Below, in pieces: positions 21,138-28,392 of a stretch of 64,000 nucleotides of DNA. This DNA comes from Burkholderiales bacterium 39-55-53 (GTDB lineage Bacteria > Pseudomonadota > Gammaproteobacteria > Burkholderiales > Burkholderiaceae_C). A model generated the notes under the pieces. That model saw nothing but the letters and a program-made list of their open reading frames with translations. It was not told where the DNA came from and did no database searches. Positions within the stretch are counted from its first letter, which is position 1. Every line of letters begins with the position of its first letter. Location: the NCBI GenBank assembly GCA_002282445.1, contig NCJK01000003.1, positions 1 through 64,000 of the forward strand, in the 5' to 3' direction. The position numbers and the translations under genes were made by a program.

Positions 21138-22229
21138 ATGAACTCTTTGATTAGCCCCGCCGCTCGCTTAAGTCGCATCGCACTGGCGCGACAGCAAGTG
21201 ATTGAACAAGGCACCACCTTGCAAGCGTCATTGGTCGAGAGCTGGATTGAACGCTCATGGAAACGATGCTTGGCGTGGGGCCACACACCGTCGCAGCAGC
21301 TGGCGTTTGATGCGGTGAGTCGCAGCCAAATTCAGCACCTGAAAGATGCCAATCAACCCATGCTGCAAGCAGCAAAGGAAGAGCTGGATCGGCTCAACCG
21401 TGCCATTGCCGGCACACGCTACTTTGCTTTGCTCACCGATGCACACGGCGTGGTGATTGACACACGCGGAGAGATTGACAACGCCGACCCACGCGCGAGC
21501 CGAATTGCACGCGTCGGTGTCAACCTGTCTGAGCAGCACGTGGGCACAACGGCCATTGGTGCTGTGCTGGCCGAACAGCTGCCCATTTGGCTTCACCGGG
21601 GCGAACACTTTTTCAACGACAACACGGCCTATAGCTGCGCAGGCGCACCTTTATTTGGTCCCACCGGCAAATGTGTAGGCATGCTCGATTTAACGGGGGT
21701 CGATGTTCCTGAACGCCCAGAACTTCAGCACCTTGCTGCGCAATCAGCACGAAGCATTGAGAACAGCTGGGTCAGGCAATTGGCCCCAGCGCTTTTGCTG
21801 CGATTTAACTGGGCAGGTTTGTCGTTAGGCAGTGACAGCGATGGACTGATTGGCTTAGATGCTGATGGTCAAATCATGTGTGCCAACCGAGCGGCCCGTG
21901 CCATCACGGGCGTGCATTTGCAAATCGGAGAACACGCGGGTGACGTGTTTGCCACCCCCTGGCAATCACTGTTTGATTTAACTGCGCAGCAACGCGTTGA
22001 AGTTCCGTTATGGAGCGGTTTGCAAGTGCAAGTTCAGTTGGACAACGACGCCAGAGCCACGAGCATGGCTGCACGGCCAGCACCCATGCTCAAAGCCATT
22101 GAATCCGATCTGATTCGTCGCGCCATGCAACAAGCCAAAGGCAATGTGGCAGAGGCAGCGCGGCGCTTAGGCATCAGCCGCGCCACGCTGTATCGAAAAA
22201 TATCGCCTCAGAAATCAGGCGATCAATAA
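21138..22229 (+). CDS. AcoR-like GAF/PAS/Fis transcriptional regulator lacking AAA+ domain
   Basis: A 363-residue regulator transcribed divergently from the aldehyde oxidoreductase operon. The N-terminal region (ESWIERSWKRCLAWGHTP) and GAF domain (about 80-215, with GVNLSEQHVGTTAIGAVLAEQ and GPTGKCVGMLDLTG) match AcoR-type activators. A PAS-like segment follows (about 230-290, GLIGLDADGQIMCANRAARAITG), then a C-terminal Fis helix-turn-helix (AMQQAKGNVAEAARRLGISRATLYRKI). The sigma-54 AAA+ ATPase domain with GAFTGA is absent, so it should act as a conventional regulator. The ATG at 21138 is preferred over a TTG six codons earlier. The likely signal is an aldehyde or related small molecule, by analogy and position. 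It converges on tupA with a one-base gap. Confidence 0.88.
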   Translation: MNSLISPAARLSRIALARQQVIEQGTTLQASLVESWIERSWKRCLAWGHTPSQQLAFDAVSRSQIQHLKDANQPMLQAAKEELDRLNRAIAGTRYFALLTDAHGVVIDTRGEIDNADPRASRIARVGVNLSEQHVGTTAIGAVLAEQLPIWLHRGEHFFNDNTAYSCAGAPLFGPTGKCVGMLDLTGVDVPERPELQHLAAQSARSIENSWVRQLAPALLLRFNWAGLSLGSDSDGLIGLDADGQIMCANRAARAITGVHLQIGEHAGDVFATPWQSLFDLTAQQRVEVPLWSGLQVQVQLDNDARATSMAARPAPMLKAIESDLIRRAMQQAKGNVAEAARRLGISRATLYRKISPQKSGDQ

Positions 22230-22230
22230 A

Positions 22231-23052
22231 TCACTTGTTGGCGTTGGCAAAGAACAGCTGCTCACCGCCGATTTTGTAACCATTGATTGAGGCTTGGCCC
22301 GCAGGTGAAATCACCCAATCCACAAACTTTTGCGCCAAGTCAGCTTTGATATGCGCATGTTTAGCGGGGTTGACCACCATCACACCGTATTGGTTGAACA
22401 GGCTCTTGTCACCCTCCACCAACACTTGCAAGTCTTGGCGGTTTTTGAAGTTCAGCCATGTGCCGCGGTCAGTCAATGCATATGCGCCCGTGGAAGACGC
22501 AATGTTCAATGCTGGGCCCATGCCGCAACCGCACTCTTTGTAGCCAGCGCCTTTGTTATCCAGACCCGCTTGTTTCCAAAAGCGCAGTTCCGCAGCGTGT
22601 GTACCGCTTTTGTCACCACGTGACACAAACCCGGCTTGCGTATTGGCCACTTTTTGCAAGGCTGACACGATGTCTTTGCCGCGTGTTTTGGCTGGATCAT
22701 TGGCAGGGCCAACCAACACAAAGTCGTTGTACATCACGGGGTAGCGCTTGACACCAAAGCCCTCGGCCACAAACTTTTCTTCGGCCACTTGGTCATGCAC
22801 AAACAGCACATCCGCGTCGCCACGTCGGCCTGTGTCCAAGGCTTGGCCTGTGCCCAACGCCACCACTTTGATGTCAATGCCAGAGGCTTGTTTGAAAGCC
22901 GGCAACAAATGAGAAAACAAACCCGATTGCTCAGTGGATGTGGTGGAAGCCATCACGATGCTAGGCGTTTGCGCTTGCACAGCGCTGCTACCCAAAGTCA
23001 AAGCCACGGCCAACAAACTGGCCAACGAGAACAAATGTGTACGACGTGTCAT
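22231..23052 (-). CDS. tupA: Tungstate ABC transporter, periplasmic binding protein
   Basis: Binds tungstate in the periplasm for import. The 273-residue precursor has a signal peptide (RRTHLFSLASLLAVALTLGSSAVQA) and the TupA-type start ASTTSTEQSGLFSHLLPAFKQASG. VVALGTGQALDTGRRGDADVLFVHD follows; these features separate TupA from ModA. It is the last gene of tupB-tupC-tupA and starts within the end of tupC (4-base overlap). The tungsten enzyme next door supports tungstate as ligand, though some relatives also take molybdate. Its stop codon lies one base from the stop of the convergent regulator, with no obvious terminator between. Confidence 0.93.
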   Translation of the reverse strand: MTRRTHLFSLASLLAVALTLGSSAVQAQTPSIVMASTTSTEQSGLFSHLLPAFKQASGIDIKVVALGTGQALDTGRRGDADVLFVHDQVAEEKFVAEGFGVKRYPVMYNDFVLVGPANDPAKTRGKDIVSALQKVANTQAGFVSRGDKSGTHAAELRFWKQAGLDNKGAGYKECGCGMGPALNIASSTGAYALTDRGTWLNFKNRQDLQVLVEGDKSLFNQYGVMVVNPAKHAHIKADLAQKFVDWVISPAGQASINGYKIGGEQLFFANANK

Positions 23053-23762
23053 CCCAACTCTCCTTTTAAAAACAAATGGGCCTCGGGGTGGCTTTCACCC
23101 AAAGGTTGATTGAAAAACTCATCTACGGACAGGTCTGCCAACACGCGACCTGCCTCCAAATAAATCACCCGTGTGGCCAAGCGTTTGACTTGGCCGAGGT
23201 TGTGGCTGCTGAACAGCAAGGTCACCTGAGAAGCTGACACCCACTCAGACAACAATCGCTCCACTTCGCGTTTGGCATTTGGGTCTAAGCTAGAGGTGGG
23301 CTCGTCTAACAACACGAAGTTGGGCTGCAAACCACAAGCGCGAGCCAAGGCTAGGCGCTGTTGCTGCCCACCCGACAAAGTGCGCGCCGAACGCTCAGCC
23401 ATATCTAGCAAGCCCACACCTTCTAAGGCGTGCGAGGCTTGCTTGTGAGCCTCACGCCATGGGGTGCCTTGCAACCACAAAGCCAGCGCTACAAAGCGCA
23501 ATGCATTAGTACGCAACATGTGAGGGCGTTGAAACACCATGGCTTGTCGCACATCATGTGACACGATGACCTGTCCAGCCGAGACCTTGAGCAACCCATG
23601 CGCCACGCGCAACAAGGTACTTTTGCCGCTGCCATTGGCTCCCACCAAAGCCACACGCTCACCCGCTTTGATGTGCAAGTTCACACCACTCAAAGCAAGA
23701 TGAGTGTTGAACTGCACCGACACATCGCGCAATTCCAAGGCATCACGTAATCCAGTCGTCAT
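23049..23762 (-). CDS. tupC: Tungstate ABC transporter, ATP-binding protein
   Basis: ATPase of the tungstate importer. The 237-residue protein shows Walker A GANGSGKST, signature LSGGQQQRLALARA, Walker B NFVLLDEPTSSLD and the H-loop histidine in FSSHNLGQ. The start is set at the ATG at 23762, which overlaps the tupB stop (ATGA). A longer frame reaching 24212 runs through tupB in the wrong frame and is discarded. There is no C-terminal TOBE domain of the ModC kind, in keeping with Tup systems. Confidence 0.93.
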   Translation of the reverse strand: MTTGLRDALELRDVSVQFNTHLALSGVNLHIKAGERVALVGANGSGKSTLLRVAHGLLKVSAGQVIVSHDVRQAMVFQRPHMLRTNALRFVALALWLQGTPWREAHKQASHALEGVGLLDMAERSARTLSGGQQQRLALARACGLQPNFVLLDEPTSSLDPNAKREVERLLSEWVSASQVTLLFSSHNLGQVKRLATRVIYLEAGRVLADLSVDEFFNQPLGESHPEAHLFLKGELG

Positions 23763-24499
23763 GCCAACACCCCTTGCACGGGTTCTGTCGCCGCGCCATC
23801 CATACGTTGACGCCAGCGTCGAAGCGCAGAAATACAAGCATTGAGCAACAGCACCACACTCATGAGCACAAAGCCCAAGGCCAGAGCCAAAGGCAAATCG
23901 CCCTTGCTGGTTTCTAGTGCAATCGCCGTGGTCATGACACGTGTGAAGCCTTCGATGTTGCCGCCCACGACCATGACCGCCCCCACCTCTGAAATGGCAC
24001 GACCAAAAGCGGCAATGAGCACAGTCAACAAGGCATAGCGCTCGTCCCAAGCCAGTAACACGCTGCGCAGCCAAGGCTTTGCGCCCAAGGACTGCAACTG
24101 TTCGCCATGGTTGCGTTCGGCATCTTCTACGCACTGACGGGTTAAGGCAGTAACTACTGGCAACACCAGCACGGCTTGTGCCAGAACCATGGCCTTGAGG
24201 CTGAACAGCCAACCCAAGTGGCCCAAAGGCCCTGTGCGTGAGAGCAGCAGATAAATAAGCAAACCCACCACCACAGAGGGCAAGGCCAACAAAGTATTGA
24301 GCACAGTCAGCAAAGCATCACGCCCTGCAAAGCGTGACACACCCAACCATGCCCCCAGCACCAGACCCAAGCTACAAGCCAACACGGTGGCAAGCACACT
24401 CACCCACAACGAGCGACCCACGATGGACCACAACAAGGGGTCGAACTGGGTCAAAAGCTGCAGGGAAGTCAGAGCGGTATCGGTAAACGTGGTCATCAA
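23759..24499 (-). CDS. tupB: Tungstate ABC transporter, permease
   Basis: Inner-membrane channel subunit. The 246-residue protein has about five to six hydrophobic segments, starting LWSIVGRSLWVSVLATVLACSLGLVLGAWLGV. It carries the permease EAA loop near RSVLLAWDERYALLTVLIAAFGRAISEVGAVMVVGGN, where the EVGAVMVVGGNI stretch is characteristic of TupB/WtpB-type permeases. It is first in the operon. The gene order B-C-A differs from the A-B-C order seen in many Tup operons. Transcription starts in the 58-bp region shared with the divergent ModE-like gene. Confidence 0.93.
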   Translation of the reverse strand: MMTTFTDTALTSLQLLTQFDPLLWSIVGRSLWVSVLATVLACSLGLVLGAWLGVSRFAGRDALLTVLNTLLALPSVVVGLLIYLLLSRTGPLGHLGWLFSLKAMVLAQAVLVLPVVTALTRQCVEDAERNHGEQLQSLGAKPWLRSVLLAWDERYALLTVLIAAFGRAISEVGAVMVVGGNIEGFTRVMTTAIALETSKGDLPLALALGFVLMSVVLLLNACISALRRWRQRMDGAATEPVQGVLA

Positions 24500-24510
24500 A
24501 CTATCGAAAG

Positions 24511-24536
24511 TTAAGTTATCGTACCGAGGTACTTAA
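24511..24536. promoter_or_regulatory. Candidate operator between tupB and the ModE-like gene
   Basis: Within the 58-bp divergent gap, GTACC-GA-GGTAC (24521-24532) is a perfect palindrome, flanked by TTAAGT (24511-24516) and its reverse complement ACTTAA (24531-24536). Nested symmetry in a gap this small, between a metal transporter and a ModE-type regulator, makes it the likely binding site for that regulator. It does not match the E. coli ModE site closely. Confidence 0.5.
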
Positions 24537-24557
24537 TATCCCAACATATGTAAATCT

Positions 24558-25679
24558 GTGCATAGCGTCAGCCTCCACTACACACTCAGCCACCGCGACG
24601 ACAACGCGGCCCCTGCTCCAACCGAAGGTGCGCTGCTGCGCCATCCTTTGATGGACTTGCTACAAGCCGTCGCACAGCAGGGCTCGATCTCGGCAGCTGC
24701 GCGTCAGCTGAACCTGTCTTACCGACATGTCTGGGGCGAGCTCAAGCGTTGGGAAGATGTGATGGGCCACGAACTCATCATTTGGGAAAAAGGCCAATCC
24801 GCCAAGCTCACCGAATTTGGCGACAAGCTCATGTGGGCAGAGCGCCAAACGCAAGCGCGATTAGCACCACAACTCGAGGCCTTGCGTGCCGACCTAGAGC
24901 GAACCTTCGCAGTGGCCTTTGATCCTGCGGCTCACGTGTTGACGCTCTACGCCAGCCACGACGATGCACTGCCGCGCCTGCGCGAACATGCAGCCACCGA
25001 AGGCTTGCATTTAGATATTCGCTTTTGCGGCAGCGTGGATGCCATTCGCGCCCTCAACGAAGGACGTTGTACTTTGGCGGGTTTTCACACGCAAAGCCAA
25101 CCGACCGAGACTTCGCATACAGCACACGCCTACAAAGATTTATTGAAGCCAGGCTTGCACAAAATCATTGGCTTTGCCACTCGCAGCCAGGGTCTCATCA
25201 CCGCTGTGGGCAACCCTTTAAAGCTGCAAAGTTTGGCAGATGTGGCACGCACCCAAGCCCGCTTTGTGCAGCGCAGCCCCGGCACTGGCACACGCGTGCT
25301 GTTGGATGATTTGCTGGCTCAAGAAGCGTTGACCATTCAAGACCTGAACAACTGGCCCGACGAAGAGCCCTCACACACGGCCTTGGCTGAAGCCATTGCA
25401 TCAGGCCGCTGCGATGTGGGTCTTGGCATTGAAAGCACCGCCCATGCACGTGGCCTAGGTTTTGTACCTTTGGTGCAAGAACAGTTTCATTTGGTTTGCC
25501 TCAAATCAGCGCTGGATACACCGGCCACGCTGGCCTTACGCCATGTGCTGCAAGACCCTACGTGGTCTGAGGTCCTCAAAGGCTTGGCAGGCTACAACGC
25601 ACACGATGGTGGTCAGGTGCAATCGCTAAGCAGCCATCTGCCATGGTGGACGTTTGCACGCCCCAAAAAATCGGGATAA
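24558..25679 (+). CDS. ModE-type HTH fused to periplasmic-binding-protein-like sensor domain
   Basis: A 373-residue one-component regulator divergent from the tungstate importer. The N-terminal winged helix-turn-helix (about 30-105: LLQAVAQQGSISAAARQLNLSYRHVWGELKRWE) is of ModE type. The rest (about 125-365) resembles an extracytoplasmic binding protein fold but lacks a signal peptide (LTLYASHDDALPRL, SPGTGTRVLLDDLL, GRCDVGLGIESTA), as in COG1910-type molybdate or tungstate sensing repressors. There is no TOBE/Mop domain. The start is a GTG with a poor ribosome-binding site; the next in-frame ATG (MDLLQAV) would cut into the DNA-binding domain. It probably represses tupBCA when tungstate is plentiful; that is inference. 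Confidence 0.85.
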   Translation: MHSVSLHYTLSHRDDNAAPAPTEGALLRHPLMDLLQAVAQQGSISAAARQLNLSYRHVWGELKRWEDVMGHELIIWEKGQSAKLTEFGDKLMWAERQTQARLAPQLEALRADLERTFAVAFDPAAHVLTLYASHDDALPRLREHAATEGLHLDIRFCGSVDAIRALNEGRCTLAGFHTQSQPTETSHTAHAYKDLLKPGLHKIIGFATRSQGLITAVGNPLKLQSLADVARTQARFVQRSPGTGTRVLLDDLLAQEALTIQDLNNWPDEEPSHTALAEAIASGRCDVGLGIESTAHARGLGFVPLVQEQFHLVCLKSALDTPATLALRHVLQDPTWSEVLKGLAGYNAHDGGQVQSLSSHLPWWTFARPKKSG

Positions 25680-25690
25680 ATCACAGTTAG

Positions 25691-25712
25691 CAAGCAGGGT
25701 TTGCCCTGTTTT
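25691..25712 (+). terminator. Weak terminator-like hairpin after the ModE-like gene
   Basis: CAGGG-TTTG-CCCTG followed by TTTT, 15 bases after the stop codon. The stem is only five pairs, so it is weak but correctly placed. Confidence 0.45.
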
Positions 25713-25832
25713 GAGGCGCATTGAAAGCAATTCAAAACGGATTCAAAAAATTCACCGTGTGGGTCTTACTTACTAGGGCAAATATTGAGGGCCTACGGCC
25801 TAGAATCTTCAGCTGTTCTAACGGAGGTACGC

Positions 25833-26435
25833 ATGGGTCCATTACTCAATGCTTCAAAAACAATTGACGCAATCAATGCCAAGGTCGGTAAATTCACCAC
25901 TTGGCTCATTTTGGCCACCACCCTGATCAGTGCTGGCAACGCCATTGTTCGTAAATCCTTTGACATGAGTTCCAATGCCTTGCTTGAAGTTCAGTGGTAT
26001 TTGTTTGCTGCCGTGTTCATGTTGGGCGCTGGCTATGGCTTACTCAAAAACACCCATGTGCGCATTGACTTTATTTCGTCCAAACTCAGCCACCGCACTC
26101 GTAACTGGATTGACGCTTTGGGCTTTATCTTCGTGCTCACACCGTTTTGCCTGATTTCCATTTACCTGTCATGGCCCATGTTCACGCAGGCTTTGATGAG
26201 CGGCGAGATGTCGCAAAACGCTGGCGGTCTCATTCGCTGGCCTGTGTTTGCCATCATCCCTGTTGGTTTCATACTGCTGATGTTGCAAGGTTTTTCTGAA
26301 ACCATCAAACGGTTTGCCTTTTTGAATGGCCACGGACCTGATGTGCTCAACAGCGAAGACGCCAAATCTGACGATCAAAAGAAACTCGAAGAGCTCGAAG
26401 CTCAAACCGCTCGCATGTTGGCCGGAGAAAAATAA
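25833..26435 (+). CDS. TRAP transporter small permease (DctQ/FcbT2 type)
   Basis: Small membrane subunit of a sodium-coupled tripartite (TRAP) importer. The 200 residues contain four hydrophobic spans (TTWLILATTLISAGNAIV; WYLFAAVFMLGAGYGLL; WIDALGFIFVLTPFCLISIYL; WPVFAIIPVGFILLMLQ). The DctQ signature AAVFMLGAGYGLLKNTHVRIDF is present, with a charged C-terminal tail. The start at 25833 follows GGAGGT at good spacing; a longer frame from 25785 lacks a ribosome-binding site and is rejected. It abuts the large permease gene. The type matches the mannitol/chloroaromatic/keto-acid subgroup (COG4665). Confidence 0.92.
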   Translation: MGPLLNASKTIDAINAKVGKFTTWLILATTLISAGNAIVRKSFDMSSNALLEVQWYLFAAVFMLGAGYGLLKNTHVRIDFISSKLSHRTRNWIDALGFIFVLTPFCLISIYLSWPMFTQALMSGEMSQNAGGLIRWPVFAIIPVGFILLMLQGFSETIKRFAFLNGHGPDVLNSEDAKSDDQKKLEELEAQTARMLAGEK

Positions 26436-28223
26436 ATGCAAACCACTTTTTTGGCACAACAGTTTGTGCCGTTGATGTTTATCGGCCTGTTTGTGCTTTT
26501 GCTCACAGGCTTTCCCGTGGCCTTTGGCCTTGCAGCCACTGGTTTGGCATTTGGATTCATCGGCATTGCCGGTGATATTTTCCCAAGCGCCATGTTCCAA
26601 GCGCTGCCCCTGCGCATTTTCGGCATCATGCAAAACGACACTTTGCTGGCCATCCCCTTCTTCACCTTCATGGGCATCATCTTGGAGCGCTCCGGCATGG
26701 CCGAAGACCTCTTGGAAACCGTGGGTCAAGTGTTTGGCCCCGTGCGTGGTGGTGTGGCGATTGCCGTGATCTTGGTGGGAGCTTTGCTGGCAGCCACCAC
26801 CGGTGTGGTGGCTGCGGCTGTGATCTCGATGGGTTTGATTTCTCTGCCCGTCATGCTGCGCTACGGTTACAACCGCTCGATTGCCACAGGTGCGATCACC
26901 GCATCAGGCACCTTGGCACAAGCCATCCCGCCGTCACTGGTGCTGATTGTGTTGGCTGACCAATTGGGCCGTTCAGTGGGCGACATGTACTCTGGCGCGC
27001 TCATCCCCGGCTTGATGCTGGTGGGCTTGTACATCCTGTTCATCGTGGTGGTGGCCATCGTCAAACCCGATATGGCCCCTGCCCTGCCCCCTGAAGCCCT
27101 GCTTTACAAAGAAGACAACGGCAACTCTGGTCACAAGTCATTGGGCGTGTTGGTGTTGGTGTGTGCGGCTGTGGGTTACACATGGGCGCAATTCCACGAC
27201 CAACTCATGACCGCTTGGTTGCAACGCGCAACCGCATCGCCTGGCGATGAAATCGTGATCATGTCGCTCACTTTGGCTTCGTTGACTGGTTTGGCTTTGG
27301 CCATCATCAACAAAGTTTCTGGCTTGAAGCTCTTGTCAAAATTGGCCGAGCAAGTCACCTTTGTGTTGATGCCCCCACTGATCTTGATCTTCTTGGTCTT
27401 GGGCACCATCTTCTTGGGCGTGGCCACACCAACCGAAGGCGGTGCGATGGGTGCTTTGGGCGCTTTGATCTTGGCCAAAGGCAAAGGCCGCTTGCAGATG
27501 GACTTGTTGAAACAAGCCTTGGACAACACCGCCAAACTGGCCTCGTTTGTGTTGTTCATCTTGATCGGCTCCACCGTGTTCAGTTTTACCTTCAATGCGG
27601 CCGACGGTCACATTTGGGTGGAACATCTGTTCGATGCCATCCCCGGCGGCGCATGGGGCTTTTTGATCGTGGTGAACCTGTTGGTCTTCACCTTGGGCTG
27701 CTTCATTGACTTCTTTGAAATCGCGTTCATCGTGATTCCATTGCTGGCCCCAGTTGCCGAGAAGATCTTGCCCGGGTTGGTGCCCGGTATGACACCTGAC
27801 CAAGCCATGATTTGGTTCGGTGTGATCATCGCCATGAACTTGCAAACCTCGTTCTTGACGCCACCCTTCGGTTTTGCCTTGTTCTACTTGCGCAGCGTGG
27901 CTGCCAAGTTTGACTACAAAGACCGCGTCACCGGCCAAACGATTGCAGCCGTCAAGACCACCGAGATCTACAAAGGCTCCATTGCCTTCATCATCTTGCA
28001 AGTCATCATGGTTGCAGCTGTGATTGCGTTCCCAGTTTTGGTGACCGGCGGCATTGAAAAGGCAGATGCACTCAGCGCTGATCAAATCATGGACCAGCTC
28101 AACATCGCCAACCCCGATCAAGCACCAGCACCCGATATGCAACCCGATGCATCGTCAGATCCAAAACCTGCTGAAGACGACCCGCTGAAAGCTCTGATGG
28201 AAGACGCCAAGCGCGGCAAGTAA
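26436..28223 (+). CDS. TRAP transporter large permease (DctM/FcbT3 type)
   Basis: Main membrane subunit of the TRAP importer. At 595 residues it is much longer than the usual 430. An insertion after about residue 215 adds further helices (LGVLVLVCAAVGYTWAQF; IVIMSLTLASLTGLALAI). A hydrophilic C-terminal extension of about 50 residues (NPDQAPAPDMQPDASSDPKPAEDDP) is also present. Family motifs include PFFTFMGIILERSGMAEDLL and GALLAATTGVVAAAVISMGLI. This long form fits the COG4664 FcbT3-like group. The start follows the dctQ stop directly. Confidence 0.93.
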   Translation: MQTTFLAQQFVPLMFIGLFVLLLTGFPVAFGLAATGLAFGFIGIAGDIFPSAMFQALPLRIFGIMQNDTLLAIPFFTFMGIILERSGMAEDLLETVGQVFGPVRGGVAIAVILVGALLAATTGVVAAAVISMGLISLPVMLRYGYNRSIATGAITASGTLAQAIPPSLVLIVLADQLGRSVGDMYSGALIPGLMLVGLYILFIVVVAIVKPDMAPALPPEALLYKEDNGNSGHKSLGVLVLVCAAVGYTWAQFHDQLMTAWLQRATASPGDEIVIMSLTLASLTGLALAIINKVSGLKLLSKLAEQVTFVLMPPLILIFLVLGTIFLGVATPTEGGAMGALGALILAKGKGRLQMDLLKQALDNTAKLASFVLFILIGSTVFSFTFNAADGHIWVEHLFDAIPGGAWGFLIVVNLLVFTLGCFIDFFEIAFIVIPLLAPVAEKILPGLVPGMTPDQAMIWFGVIIAMNLQTSFLTPPFGFALFYLRSVAAKFDYKDRVTGQTIAAVKTTEIYKGSIAFIILQVIMVAAVIAFPVLVTGGIEKADALSADQIMDQLNIANPDQAPAPDMQPDASSDPKPAEDDPLKALMEDAKRGK

Positions 28224-28269
28224 GTCAAAGCACTCAGGCGTGCACCAGCTGCATACCTGAGTTGCACAG

Positions 28270-28303
28270 AAAAAAGCCAGCACAGTGATGTGCTGGCTTT
28301 TTT
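28270..28303 (+). terminator. Intrinsic terminator of the TRAP permease genes
   Basis: AAAAAAGCCAGCACA-GTGA-TGTGCTGGCTTTTTT: a 15-pair stem counting the A/T run, 47 bases after the dctM stop. It is symmetric and could act in both directions. Confidence 0.93.
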
Positions 28304-28343
28304 GTGTTTGCAGCTGTCTTACCAACGTTTGTAAACGCCCATG

Positions 28344-28367
28344 AAAAAGCCCCGCCAAGGCGGGGCT
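28344..28367 (-). terminator. Intrinsic terminator of the TRAP binding-protein gene
   Basis: AGCCCCGCC-AA-GGCGGGGCT with a run of T on the minus strand, 26 bases after the dctP stop. Together with the terminator at 28270 it insulates the convergent genes. Confidence 0.92.
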
Positions 28368-28392
28368 AGTTTGCGAGAACGCTAAAACTGTA

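Noticed and set aside
23763-24212. N-terminal extension of tupC by 150 residues
   Set aside because: It overlaps tupB in another frame. The ATGA at 23759-23762 is the natural coupled start.
24500-24557. A molybdenum-cofactor riboswitch ahead of the tungstate genes
   Set aside because: The gap is only 58 bp, far too short for that RNA. Only the operator-like palindrome is present.
16099-25679. The tungsten region as a recently acquired mobile island
   Set aside because: No tRNA target, integrase, transposase or direct repeats flank it, and base composition and codon use look like the neighbours by eye.
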